Assembly (NCBI GenBank): GCA_018902385.1
Contig: JABSSW010000044.1
Coordinates: 310,001-374,000, forward strand
DNA: 64,000 nucleotides
DNA from: Physcia stellaris
Taxonomy: Eukaryota; Ascomycota; Lecanoromycetes; Caliciales; Physciaceae
Reading direction: 5' to 3'
Positions 12,901 through 24,889 of this stretch are shown here, in pieces (the first letter of the stretch is position 1; each line of letters begins with the position of its first letter). The translations under genes were made by a program, and so were the position numbers. The notes under the pieces were generated by a model. That model worked only from the letters and a program-made list of their open reading frames with translations, was not told the origin of the DNA and searched no databases.

Positions 12901-14085
12901 AGATAGCAAATCTCTATTCGGTGATGCCTGCTTGAGCGCCGTGTAGATGAGTTGGTCGGCCTTGGTTCCGATGGGGGTTATATTGAGTGTCTTAGAACTG
13001 AGTTCTTGTAGGCATGCATTTAGTTCTTCAAGAATACCGCTCCAGCAAAATGGTCGTAACAATATATCGGCAACAGAAGCTTCTAAAAGTGTTCCAAATC
13101 TGCCGGCCTCAGAACTGGTCCCTGCGCTCGAAAGAGCGAGAACCTGGTGACGACTAGCATCCACATTATTGTGTGATCTCAGGCGCCCGAGGACCTCATC
13201 GACATCCTCATGAGAGTAGAGATGTGGCGCATGGTATGGCCCATGGATCCGGATATCTTGGAATTTGAGATCCCTGAAGGGTCCGGACTCTTTGAGCTGT
13301 ACTAACGAGCAAGGCGGTCCACTTACAGTTATCCCGTGAGGCATGTACGCGCTAACATAAGGTTGGTTGATTAGGTGCAGCGTCTAATTTAGGCGCTGGA
13401 TTAGCTGCTGAACGACCATCGGCGTGAAACAATACGACAACATATTTGCGAAAATTCTTACAGTGTGGCCATTGAAGCTATTCACAGCAGCTTCAGCGGC
13501 CGCCAAGCCAGCAACAGTCATTGACCAGCTCTGGTCCAAAGCATCCGAGGGCGCAACTCGTTGTGCAACATCCATCACAATCACTCCTATTCTGAAAGCA
13601 ACGATGATTGCATCGATTGCCATGGGGAGGAGATCAAGCATGCCATGGCTACAGCTGACTGCAGCCGCAACCAAGGCTCCTGTACACAGACCAAGTACGC
13701 GGACGTTGTTGTTGCAGAAATCTTGAGAGTCGGCCTGACTGCACAGAACGCTTAGCTTCTGGCTCAGATTACGTAGAAGCTGTGCCTACCTGATGAATGT
13801 TCCAAGCTGATATACGCAGGTCATGGCCATTTCCAAAGGCGTACATCCTTTCCCACCTTCCTCCCGGAAGATCAGATCATTGAAGCACGTGAATCGAGGT
13901 AGCTCATCCCGGACCTCCTGTGGTAGGGTGTATATCTCTATGCGAATTGCATCGTATGCTTTGGCAAAGAAGTTTGCCAAAATTGGATTTTGTTTGTGCT
14001 CAAGCAGGTCTTTCAAATCTGACTGTGTATCGTATGTCTGGTCTCCGAAGAGGTACAATTTCATCTGGTCTGCCATTACAAACAT
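6988..14085 (-). CDS. Non-reducing polyketide synthase, SAT-KS-AT-PT-ACP-ACP-R
   Basis: Minus strand, exons 14085-13790, 13738-13462, 13383-9748, 9680-9129 and 9075-6988, giving 2282 aa with phases that all agree. SAT: GLCTGALVAAAV with Cys117. KS: VDTACSSS with Cys544, plus VEMHGTGT and KANIGHGEAASG. AT: GHSLGEY with Ser1002. Product template: His1323 in LVQGHEVDG and Asp1510 in HPAIIDSL. Two acyl carrier domains: GVDSLMG (Ser1677) and GIDSLLS (Ser1787). C-terminal thioester reductase: TGASGSLG at 1906-1913 and YSEAK with Tyr2085. There is no methyltransferase and no thioesterase. Such enzymes build a non-reduced polyketone from malonyl units, fold it in the PT pocket and, with an R domain, release it as an aldehyde using NADPH. 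Chain length and product are not readable from sequence. The donor at 9128 is GTTCGT, which is unusual but the only one that keeps the PT-ACP junction in frame. Confidence 0.95.
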
Positions 14086-15480
14086 TTAGGGCTTATGTTC
14101 TGAGCTCAACCTATCACAATTTCAGCGTTTATTGTCTATACAGAAATCTGAGGCGTTAGACGCGCTCAGCCAGAAAGAACAAGATAGCGAGCTTGCATAT
14201 ATCGTTTTTGGCAGGGTCATATGCAAGCGGCTTTAGATAGAGCTTTCACTTTCACTTTCTCTAGTTCTGCACTATGTCCAAAGCCTCTGTCATCAGTACC
14301 AATAGGGGAGATTAAAAGCCCCGAGTATTCGAGCCGAAGGTTTCCAACGCCATTCCGTAGTATCCTGTACCTATTATGAGAGCATTGAGCCGGTGAGATC
14401 GTCATCTTGACGAATCAATGTAGTGTCACCGTGACTCGATCAGCCACGAAATCGACACTCGGTCCCAAATAAGAACCCTTCAGCGCTTACGCCATGAGCC
14501 ACTGTCCTTGAGAAAACGCAACCAGCGACGACACTTGACGGACCCATGTCAGGCTCTACTAGCATGAGACCGTAAGTCATCTGAGCAAGGCTTTGATTGT
14601 ATCAATCAAGATCGCTATGGCTTGTAGTCTAGAGATTTCCTCCTGGAGTAGAGTTGACAAGCCTCTGGAGGCACTAGTGACGCGACCATTGTGGGCTCTT
14701 GGCATTCGCGATTCAAACCATTGCATTGCCCTATTGGTCGCTAGTAATGTACTTTAGCTGAAAGACCCATGTAAGGATACACGTGGCTGATGGCCGGGAA
14801 TCCTTCGCAGATGCAATGAAAATCCATCGGGTTTCGTTCGGGAGTCATTGAGAGATACTCAGGGGCGTTTTTCGGGAGTTCTCAAAACTACTAGGCTCAT
14901 ATAGGCAAAGCTTGAGAGCTCCCGAAAAACGCCCCTGAGTAGTTTGACAGGGATCATTGACGATCAGTAAGCTCTTATCACTCAAAACGGCACAGCGGCT
15001 CACTAACTCAAGGCCGGCCCGCATGCTTGCGCGCATCAGCTTGCTGATACGGACCTGAATTTGCTTATCAGGACTTGGCACTCCACATCATATCAGATAA
15101 CCACCACGTCAGCGAGTTAAAGATTGATCATCACACTGGTTGATTGATGTTCGATCTGTGTCGGAGTGTGCGATATCCAGGGAGGTTCTTGTGTCACGTG
15201 ATATTTGTCCATGGGTCCAATCGTCAATATCGTATATCGATAGTCAATGCTTTCACATCTGGATTTCTACTTAATCAATCAATCAAAGTCTGAACCGATG
15301 TGCTTTAACTATTCAATCAATGAAGATTCGATTGAATTGATGTGTAAAATGTTGAAATTTCAGAATTGCATCTTTGTTTCATTGCTTATTTAAGATGCTA
15401 GAAGTGAGATTTCCATGTGAGCCTTGCGACGTGCCAAGCCCCGCCTAGCCTTCCTCGTCAGACTTAGCGTGTCATTAGGG
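14086..15480. other. PKS upstream region up to the AT-rich block
   Basis: No gene supported. It contains the PKS promoter (minus-strand transcription starting left of about 14.2 kb) and a strong 86-bp inverted repeat at 14856-14941. From about 15480 the composition changes abruptly to AT-rich. Confidence 0.55.
14856..14941. repeat. Short inverted-repeat element (30-bp arms) flanked by TA
   Basis: Arms 14856-14885 and 14912-14941 are reverse complements with one mismatch, separated by a 26-bp loop. The outermost bases are TA on both sides, followed inward by CTCAGGGGCG. This fits a tiny MITE remnant of the TA-targeting kind, or a strong cruciform or hairpin. Confidence 0.8.
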
Positions 15481-15844
15481 ATATTCAAAATTTCTTTTTT
15501 CGATTTCATTTCTTGATTTGTTTTCAAGGCCAACGCTAATAATGCAACTACCAGTTAGTATGCTTGGCATGGTGGTTAGATTCCGCAAACCTCGATTTCG
15601 TTGATTTTGCATGCTTGTTGCATTGTTCACACCCGAATCGTTATGCCACGTTCCGAAATACGTATAACAATTTGTTGTTGACGTTTTTAACGATACACAG
15701 ATATCAGACAGCGATTACATTTTTTTTTCGATCTTCTCATCGCTTTCGCACGAGTTTTTCACCGAAATCGAGTTTTCATCGTTTTTTCATCAAAACGCTC
15801 AAATACGAAGCTTCTCCCCCATTTCCACATCGATTCCTACATAT

Positions 15845-16096
15845 TTGAAATTCGAAACGTTGAAAAAGCAAATGAAAACACTCGAAAAAAAATTCAAACA
15901 AACGACGAAAAAGCGAAAAATGCTCAAACATCACGTACAAAAATTGAAGCGTTTGATGATGATTTTGCAAAAAATAATCACTCAATTGAATGACTTTGCA
16001 AATATCATCGGTTGTGTTCAGTACGAAATAACTGTAAACGAATCATTAAACTTTACTGAGTTTGATGTCATTGATGAAAACAATCAAAACAAATAA
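15845..16096 (+). pseudogene. Accessory transposon ORF with coiled-coil character, tail-to-tail with the piggyBac transposase
   Basis: An 83-codon open frame without ATG. It is rich in Lys/Leu heptads (for example TLEKKFKQTTKKRKMLKHH) followed by an acidic end, TEFDVIDENN. Upstream in another frame, 15564-15848 carries more open sequence, so the original gene was probably longer and is now frameshifted. Its stop overlaps the transposase stop region at 16068-16096, which suggests both belong to the same element. Family unknown. Confidence 0.4.
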
Positions 16097-16469
16097 AATG
16101 ATTTGAATCGCATATAAAACAATCAAATCGACTCAAAGCTATTTTCACAATTTGTTGAAACATTGAACGTTTGTATTTGCAATATTCGCATGATTTTTTG
16201 ATGTTCGAAAATCGTCTTTTTTCGTGCGTATCAGATGCAAATCGTATGAATGACAATTGATAATTTTTATTCACATAATTTTTTGCGCGAGTCGTATGAT
16301 TATTATTTCGTGATGTAGCATTTGATTTGTACTGATCATGATGTCTAGATTGTACAAAATTTTCGATAATTAATCGTTTGATTCAGTTTTCGTTTAATTC
16401 ACGAGCATTTGCAATGACTAGATTTCAAACCAATCGCATACGAAACGAACGTTGTGAAATGTGAATTTT

Positions 16470-16779
16470 TGTAAGAAATTCAGAATTCAAGATCTGCAGA
16501 AAGCGCGAACCGAATTTCGATTGTCGAGATTTCAAATCAAACAAATTCGAAACATCAGATCGATTATACAATGAAACAAACAATTTCGTCATATTAATAA
16601 AATCAGCGCAACAACGATTATCGCTTCGATACTTGCGCATATGCGTTGAATGATGTGTACGTTGCATCAAGCAAAACGTGTATATAACAAACTTCGTGAA
16701 AAGTAGTTAGTTTTGCAATTATTAATCTAGAAATAATATCGTCTCCTGCTATACATCTTTGATGTTCAAGTTTTTTACA
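16470..16779 (+). repeat. 5' LTR of the Gypsy element
   Basis: 310 bp, TGTAAGAAATTC to TTTTTTACA. It aligns along its whole length with 22686-22995, with mainly C/T and G/A differences. The segment gtgtacgttgcatcaagc is identical in both. Confidence 0.92.
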
Positions 16780-16846
16780 TTCTAATAATTATCATAATCA
16801 TCAAATTAACATCACTCGTGTATAACTACAATTAAGTATATTCTCA

Positions 16847-17960
16847 ATGATTGCACGCGATATCTCATCGCTGTCAAATTTCGATGCGAAATCTTTGTTC
16901 GAAGAATTTGCAACAAAAGCATCTATTGCACAATGAAAAATTTATACTCGTCAACAAATGACTTTAGCACGTCAACGTTTCATGCAATCATCGTTTTTTG
17001 TTGCATTTGAAATTTTTCGTCGCAACGATAAATTTTATCATATCAAAACAATTGAACAAACATTTGCGCTTTACATTGAAAAATTTTACGTCGAATGAAT
17101 ATCTCATATTCGAATCATGAAAAATCAATTCAAAATCAATCAATGCGATCGTTTCGCAAACGATTCGAATAATGTTAAATTTGTGTACGTCGAAATTTTT
17201 TTGAAACGAAAAATCATTATTCACATGTTATGAGAAATTGACGTCATTGCAAAATCAAATGAAAAACGTATCTGAATCGAATACAAGAACTTTTTGAAAA
17301 TTAACGTACAAAAAATCTTCATCAAAGTCGAAAATATTTACGATAAATATTTGAATTATAAACAGATCAACAAGCAATCTGTTATAAACTATGACGTCAA
17401 TCGAATCGCTTTTATGACTCAGTTTACGTCAAAACTGAAATTCAATAATCACGAAAAATTTCAAAACTTCATAAAAGAATTGTTTTCGAAACATAAACGT
17501 TTTTTTTTTAAAAAACGCGATATGCATATCAAGATGAAGATTTTGAATCGTTTCAAAAAATCGAAAACGTCGATTATCAAAACAATCAATATAACAAACA
17601 AAAACATATCGAAAATAACATCAACAATAATTTCAACAAACGCAAAAAAAATGACGATAATTTCATCAACGAAAAAAAACAGTTCAACAAAAAGAGCAAA
17701 CTCAACAACAATGACAACGAAAATAGCAATGACAGTGAAAAAAACGATAAAAAATTCAAATTCGATAATTTTGACAAGAATTCAATCAAGTTTAAATTGT
17801 ATCGTTGAATCAAAATCGAATTCGCTGTCATAAAAAAAAGTGAAAAATGTTTTGAATGTGATAAAAACGAACATGATATCAATGTTTGCATCAATAAAAA
17901 GAAATGCATTGTTTTTGCAAAGTTTCTGCTCGAAATCGAAAAAACAAAAAATTAAACGAT
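16847..17960 (+). pseudogene. Gypsy gag remnant with CCHC zinc knuckle
   Basis: The frame starts at the ATG at 16847 (MIARDISSLSNF) and continues with several in-frame stops. Near the end the nucleocapsid motif CFECDKNEHDINVC (C-x2-C-x4-H-x4-C) is intact, at about 17855-17900. It is the structural capsid protein of the retroelement and is inactive because of RIP stops and probable frame changes. Confidence 0.8.
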
Positions 17961-18019
17961 TTAACATTTTTCAATCAAATTGATATAATGAAAAACTTTT
18001 TAACGAACAATAACAACGA

Positions 18020-21000
18020 CGACGAATTTTTCTCGACGAATTTTAACGATATCATCAACAAACGTCGTCGAAAAAAATTTCGCACAATTAAATGTGATAA
18101 AATCAAAATCAAAATCAATGATATCGAGATTTTTGCAATCATGAATTCAAAAACAAAAATTAATTTGATAAATAACGTTTTTGTTAAAAAATTCAAATTA
18201 ATTTTGTTCGACGTTTTTTTTTGTGAAATTATGATTTTCGACAGCAATCAACTCAAAATTTATAAAATTTATTTCGTACGATTAAAAATTTCGAACGAGA
18301 ACGACGTGAATCGTTTTTTCAACGAAAATTTTCTAAAAGTCGATTTACTTTGAGATATATCGTTAAATCTGTCATGATTTAAATTATCAAAAACAAAAAT
18401 GAATTGAATTGTTGATAAAATTCGATTTTGACAATTATCAACTCAAAATTTTCTTCTCATCATGAATCGTATCGAGAAAATCGAATCGAAAAAATTAGTC
18501 AACGATATGATTGACGAAAAAAATGAAATTTTCGTCATGTTCGTACGAACATTTCATGACGAGAAAAATGATTTGAATGAAATTCATATCGAACGACGAA
18601 TTTAGATAAATTCAATTCTAATGAAAATAAAAAAAAAATCAAATATCAAGATTATCATATTCGAAATTCTGAAGAAATTCGCAAAAATCTCGAATGAAAA
18701 AAAGATTTACGAATTGTCGATTCATGAATTTGACGATCACGCAATAAACTTGAAATCGAACAAGAAATCTTTTTATGAGTTTATTTATTCGCTATTTGAA
18801 AACGAGTTAACAATATTGAAAATTTATTTGAACAAACATTTGAAAAACGACTTTATCAAATCGTTTATTTTCGCAACGAAAATTTCAATTTTCTTCGTCA
18901 AAAAAAAGAACGAAAATTTACGACTGTGCGTGAATTACAAAAATTTAAATTTGTTAATCATTAAGAACAAATACTTTTTATCGTTGATCGATGAAAATCT
19001 TAATCGTTTAAACAAAATTCGTATTTATACAAGTCTCGATATGATCGCGACATACAATAAATTTCGTATCAAAAAAAATGATGAATGAAAAACAGCGTTT
19101 CGAACGCGATATGAACATTTTGAATATATCGTTTTATTTTTTGATTTCACTAATGTATTTGCAACGTTTCAAAACTTTGTCAACAAAATTCTGACAAAAC
19201 GATTCGATTTTTGCGTCATAATATATCTTGACGATATCGTCATTTATTCTATGAACAAAAAACAGCATATCGAGAACGTCAAATGAGTTTTTCAACGTTT
19301 AAAGAAACATAAATTGTTCATCAATAACGACAAATGCAAATGATTCACAAACAACATCGAATTTTTGAATTTTGTCGTCTTTTCAAAGAATGTGCAAATG
19401 CAAAAAAACAAAATCGATGCGATACAAAACTGATCGATTTCGAAAAACGTGTTTGAAATTTTGAATTTTTTGAAATTGTGTAATTTTTACAGACGTTTCA
19501 TCAAGAATTTCAATAAACTGACATTATTTTTGACTTTCATGCTAAAGAAATCAGCAAATTTTCACAAAAAGAAAATCAAACGAAAACGAACTGTCAATCG
19601 AAATCGAAATCGAAATAAAGAACGAATATCAAATAACTTTTTGATTTTCGAGATTTTCGAAACGTTCAAACTTTTTAAACAGACGTTTCTGAAAGCATTC
19701 ATTTTTCGACATTTCGATTCAACTAAACAAATTCGCGTGAAAATCGACGCTTCGAACAAAATCATAAAAAAAATTCTGTGTCAATCAGACGACGAAAAAC
19801 ACTGACATTCGATAATTTACTTTTCGAAAAAGATGATTTCGACGAAATGTCATTACGAAATTCATGACAAAAAATTATTGATCATTGTATTTGTTTTCAA
19901 ACAATGACGATATTATTTCGAAAAAATCAAAAAAAAAAATTTCGTTTTGACAAATCATCGAAATCTCAATCGTTTCATAACAACAACGAAATTGTCATTT
20001 CGACAAATTCGATGAATTCAAAAATTATCACGTTACGATTTCATCATCGATTATCGTTTTGATACAAAGAATTTTGCGAACGATTTGTCTCGACGATCAA
20101 ATCATATGATGATTTTTGAAAAAAAATCGAAAACAATCGTCAAATCTTAAATCAATTGCGACGATTTCTTCAAGCAAACTCGTTGAAATTTCGAATTTGT
20201 ATCGATGCGATTCAAGCAGCAATGCAAAAATCAAACTATCAACACGATTCGTCTTCGAAATGTCAAAATGCTCAAAAAACGAAATCAAACGTGATCATCA
20301 ATGAGTGAAAAATCATAATATTGAATAGTGCAACAATTTTTCGATCGATCGATGAAATGATTGCGCGAAAGCATATTTACGAAATCGAAACAACATACGA
20401 CGAAAAAATCATCGAAAAAATTATTGAATTGATGCGATCATTGTTAAACAAAAATTTTTGCGTCGTATAAGTGAAAAAGAAATTAATTACTTTTGATATG
20501 TACAATGAACAATGACGAAACGAAAATAAAATGTTATGACACGAAAAATGTTTGTATTTGTCATCAAATTTGAAAAAAAACGTCATCAAATCGAATCATG
20601 ACAATTTTTTGATCGAACACTTTAGCGTTGAACGCATCTTAAAATTGATACAAAAAAATACTATTGATCGAATTCAAAGCGAAATGAGAAAAACATCGAA
20701 CAAAATCGTGACATGCGTGCACAAATCAAGAAATATTGCGAAACATGCGTCATTTGCAAGAAAAGCAAAATTTCTCGTCACAAATCATACGAAAAGTTAT
20801 CGTTTTTTTCTATATCGAAATTCAAATGAATTGATTTGACAATGAATTTCGTGACAAAATTATTTGAAAACAAAACATGAAACGAAATCACACATGATTC
20901 GATACTCGTCGTGATGAATAAACTGACGAAAATGATTCATTACATCTCAATCACGAAAACGATGATCGCAGAAAATCTGACTGAAATTCTGATACGAAAA

Positions 21001-21760
21001 GTAATAAAACTTCATGATTTTTCGTCGTCAATAACAACTGATCGAAATTTTATTTTCACGTCAAAGTATCACGATTCGTTGTGTTACGCACTCAAAATCA
21101 AATTTAAATTGTTCACGACATATCATTCGCAAATCGATGATCAGACAAAACGACAAAATAACATCATGAAACAGTATTTTCGAACGTTCGTCAATTTCGA
21201 GCAAAACAACTGAATAAAATTATTGCTCATGACGAAATTCGTTTACAACAACAATAAACATGCGTCTATTCAAATGTCATCATTCGAAATCATGCAAAAA
21301 TACATTTCAAAAATGTCATTCGAGAATTTCGCGAATTTCAAAATTAAATCAAAGTTTGTCAACGAACATGTCAAATATCTGACAGAATTGCTAAATGTAT
21401 TTAAAATCAATTTAATTCACGCACAGAAACAACAAATCAAATACAAAAATGTTAGAACAAAAACGTCGATGAAATTCAAAATGAAAAGTTACGTCAATTT
21501 CAACGTCAAAAATATTCGCACAAAACGTAATAAAAAGTTCGAATAAAAATTCTTCGAATCATTCAAGATATTCGAAATTATAGAAAATCAAGTTTATCGT
21601 ATAAATATATCAAAACGCTGACGAATTCACAATGTTTTTCATGTGTCGTTTCTTGAAGAAATCAAAACTAAACGAAAAAAAAAGCTTCGCTAGAGTTCAC
21701 ATATCAGTTCAAAAATATTAACATTGAAAAAAACGAAATCACAAAAAAAATATACGACGT
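18020..21760 (+). pseudogene. Gypsy pol remnant: protease, reverse transcriptase, RNase H, integrase, chromodomain-like end
   Basis: Protease: IMNSKTKINLI at about 18140, a mutated D-S/T-G site. Reverse transcriptase, 18621-19290: FVKKKNENLRLCVNYKNLN, then SLDMIATYNKFRI and the catalytic YLDDIVIYS at about 19222. RNase H: KIDASNKIIKKI at about 19740. Integrase: SSSITTDRNFIFTS and AYxSQIDDQT-like YHSQIDDQTKRQN, 20911-21213. The tail INISK..RIHNVFHVSFLEE (about 21600-21660) is typical of the chromodomain region. At least eight in-frame stops, for example at 19086 (former Trp) and 19284, make it non-functional. Confidence 0.9.
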
Positions 21761-22685
21761 TGAAACAATTGAAAATAATAAAATTTTCAAAAAAATCAGA
21801 TTTCGAAAAATCATACAGCGAATCAGATTTTTACTATTTCATTCGCTGAGAAAATTATGAAAAACGCATTTGAAAATCAGTATCGATGATCAAACATTTG
21901 AAAAATCTGATACGAAAATTTCACACAAAGAATTCGAAAAAGAACGATGTCAACAAGTTGTCGAATCGACGTCGTATTCGACGTCAAATAAATGCAATTT
22001 TCTTGATGAAATCATTGACTAGAAAACAAACTCGTTAATGATTTTGTGCTGCTTATTGTCAAAAGTTTACGTCGCATAGAAAACTGAATTGTGTCAAAAA
22101 CATTTTCAGAAACTGTTGCTCGATTTAATTGAACGTCGAATATCGTGATAAAATAGAAGTAAAAAATCGAGAAAATTTTCGAAATTTGATATATTCAATG
22201 CGATCGCGTCTATTCGGCGTCTTTTGCGTTTGATCATCTTTTTTGAACAACTCGTCGATTTCAATATTCGAAGCAAAAAAATAAGAAAATAATGATTGAT
22301 TCAAATTCAGATTTCACTGTCATTCAATTAATTGTCAGTCATCAGATCGAAAATCGTGAATTGTACGAAGTCAAACTTTCGATATTGAAAGCAACGAGCA
22401 GTCAAATCATCAAATCATGCTTTTTCTGAATCATTCAAAAGATGTATTCTCAGATTTTTAACGCAGACTGACTAGAAGTCGAATAAAATGATAAAATATT
22501 CGATGCGAAAATCACGATCACAGTGATTTTTCAAATCATAAGATTTTCGAATGCGAAGATCGCGATTACAGCGATTTTTCAAATCTCATGAATACAACAT
22601 AAAGACACAAGTTTTCAATTTCAACAATGATTCAAATCAGATGATATTGTTATCTCAAAAACTTCGATGTTTAGAAGAAAACGCG

Positions 22686-22995
22686 TGTAAAAAATTCAAA
22701 ATTCAAAATTTGCAGAAAGCGCGAATCGAATTCCGATTGTCGAGATTTCAAATCAAGCAAGTTCGAAACATCAAATCGATTATACAATGAAACAAGCAAT
22801 TTCGTCATATTAATAGAATCAACGCAACAACGATTATCGTTTCGATATTTGCGCATATGCGCTGAATGATGTGTACGTTGCATCAAGCAAAACGTGTATA
22901 TAACAAACTTCGTGAAAAATAGTTAGTTCTGCAGTTATTAGTCTAGAACTAATATCGTTTTCTGTTATACATCTCTGGTGTCCAAGTCTCTTACA
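22686..22995 (+). repeat. 3' LTR of the Gypsy element
   Basis: 310 bp, TGTAAAAAATTC to TCTCTTACA, collinear with the 5' LTR. It is followed directly by ATTTT, matching the five bases before the 5' LTR. Confidence 0.92.
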
Positions 22996-24889
22996 ATTTT
23001 TTCTTTGATATGTTTTCAGAGCGTTCTGCACATGATATAAACGTTTATAATGATCGCATTCAATAGAAAAAAAAACAAAAATAGTCAAGCTCGTACACTG
23101 ATTAATTGAATAAAAACATAATTTCTCATTTGATCATGTCGATTCACATCGTTCATATGATTGTTATAATCAATTGAATAAACAAAAAAATTCAAAGACA
23201 ATTGATCGTGTTTTTTTCATATGTTGATCATCATATTTTTGAATCATTTCGAATTGTTACGAGTCGACGAGCGTTTACGTTGCTTTATGACGTATACAAA
23301 AAAATTGTGAATCGTAATAGCGAATTGTATCAGATTTTTGTTTTGTCATATCAAACAACAAACGTTTGAATGAATTACAACGCTCGTTTGATAATTGAAC
23401 GTAAAACGAATTGTTTTTCGTTTGATTAATTTTTTGAAAATTTCGAATCAATTTTTATTGTCTGAACGAGCAGTATCGCATGTCGCAAAATCGTAATATC
23501 GTAAAACGTGAAACAAATCGGCGTTGATAAAAAAATTATCGCAATAAAATGTGAAAAACAATTCGATCGATAATAAAAGCATCAAATGTAAAATCGTTTT
23601 ATTGATTTTGCTCAAAACTTTGATCATTTTCTGAATTTCTGCATGCAAATTTATATGCAATTGACTCATTTGATGATCAAACAATAAAGTTTTTTCAAAA
23701 CATGACGAAACGTTTGCAAATTCAATTTTCGAATTACTAAATACGAAAACATAACAATAATTCGTTTCACATAAGATCAGAACGTTGAAATCTACAAAAC
23801 ATGATTTGTCTCGTATCATCACAATGTGTTTGTTGCGATTTGTAAATCGAATCATGATTTCGTCAATTGCAACGAGAATAATTGATGTACAATAACGTCG
23901 AAAAGAACGTTGAATCATCGAAACAGTAAATTTCATTTTTTCGAAAAATCGCGTCATAGATTGTTTGATTCGACTAAAAAATGAAATGTGAAAATAGCTT
24001 TTCAATTGAGAAAATCGTAAAGTATCTCTGAATCGCATTATACAATGAATAAATCATTCGTCGTTCTTGATTCAGTATTCGTTGTTTTTAGCGAATCTAA
24101 TCATCGACATGTAAATGATTTGATTTATTCAAATCATGAATTCGACAACAATCGTATTTTTTCAAAAACGATTTTCGTCAACTTCATTCATGACGACATA
24201 AGCGTTTGTAAAAAAAATCATTTGCTCGAAAATTTTTCGTGTGAAAAAAAATGAAAACAACAACAACGATAAATTTCAACGTTTTTCAAAAGAAATCTCA
24301 TCGAATATGTGATGACGTAAACAAATTTTTCTGATTCATCAGAACAACAAGCGCTGTTACAAACAATTGACGAAATGATTCTGAATCGAACATCGAAATT
24401 CGAAAATAAATGAAATTGACGAGCATGATGTTGATTTTGCAAATGCTGAAAATCAAATATTTCAAATAAACGTGCTTGAACGTTGATATTCAATGACTTC
24501 GCGTTTTCGTCATTTTCAATCGTCTTTTGCAATTCATTTGATTCAATCTCGTCATTCATTGCATAAAATTTCGTCACGTCAAAAACATCGTCGTCAAAAT
24601 TCAAAACTCAATTTGATTTTGCATCCGTCGCTGAAAAAATGACGTAATTCGAAACGAAAAAAAAAACATAATTGAAAAAAGTTGACGAATTTGACGAAAT
24701 CGAAAAAAACGTAACGAACGCGTTTGAAGCAAAAGCTTGCGAAATGACAAATTGATTTAATTGAATTTCAAACGAGTCAGCATATTGTTTTCAAAATGCA
24801 AAAAATCTATTAAAAATACGAAAAATCATATTTGATAAAATTGTATTGAATTCTTGCAATTGAATCGATTACAGTAAATCTGCTCTTCA

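Larger units (their letters stand above)
16470..22995 (+). mobile_element. Ty3/Gypsy LTR retrotransposon, full length, RIP-mutated
   Basis: The element is 6526 bp with two 310-bp LTRs that begin TGTAA and end TTACA. It is flanked by the direct 5-bp duplication ATTTT (16465-16469 and 22996-23000). The internal order is gag, protease, reverse transcriptase, RNase H, integrase, then a short chromodomain-like tail, which is the Gypsy order. All frames are interrupted by stops, so it is dead. A purine-rich stretch (agaagaaaacg) just before the 3' LTR could be the polypurine tract. Confidence 0.93.
16068..24270 (-). pseudogene. piggyBac-type transposase (DDE_Tnp_1_7), RIP-mutated and split by a Gypsy insertion
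   Basis: Two minus-strand segments form one interrupted gene: 24270-22996 and 16469-16068. In order, the first carries TRKIFEQM then TNAYVVMNEVDENRF, YWIKNDE, the catalytic-core start VAIDEIMIRFTNRNKH, FYCDNFF, and DYNNHM followed by DQMRNYVFIQL. The second carries the C-terminal Cys/His module CEYCKYKRS ... CFICDSNHFICFDCFHQ. Both are hallmarks of fungal piggyBac-derived transposases. The reading frame crosses the insertion site exactly when one copy of the 5-bp duplication is removed. In-frame stops at former Trp positions and acid-to-Asn changes make it inactive. The N-terminal limit is uncertain because a further open frame extends to about 24604. Confidence 0.85.
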
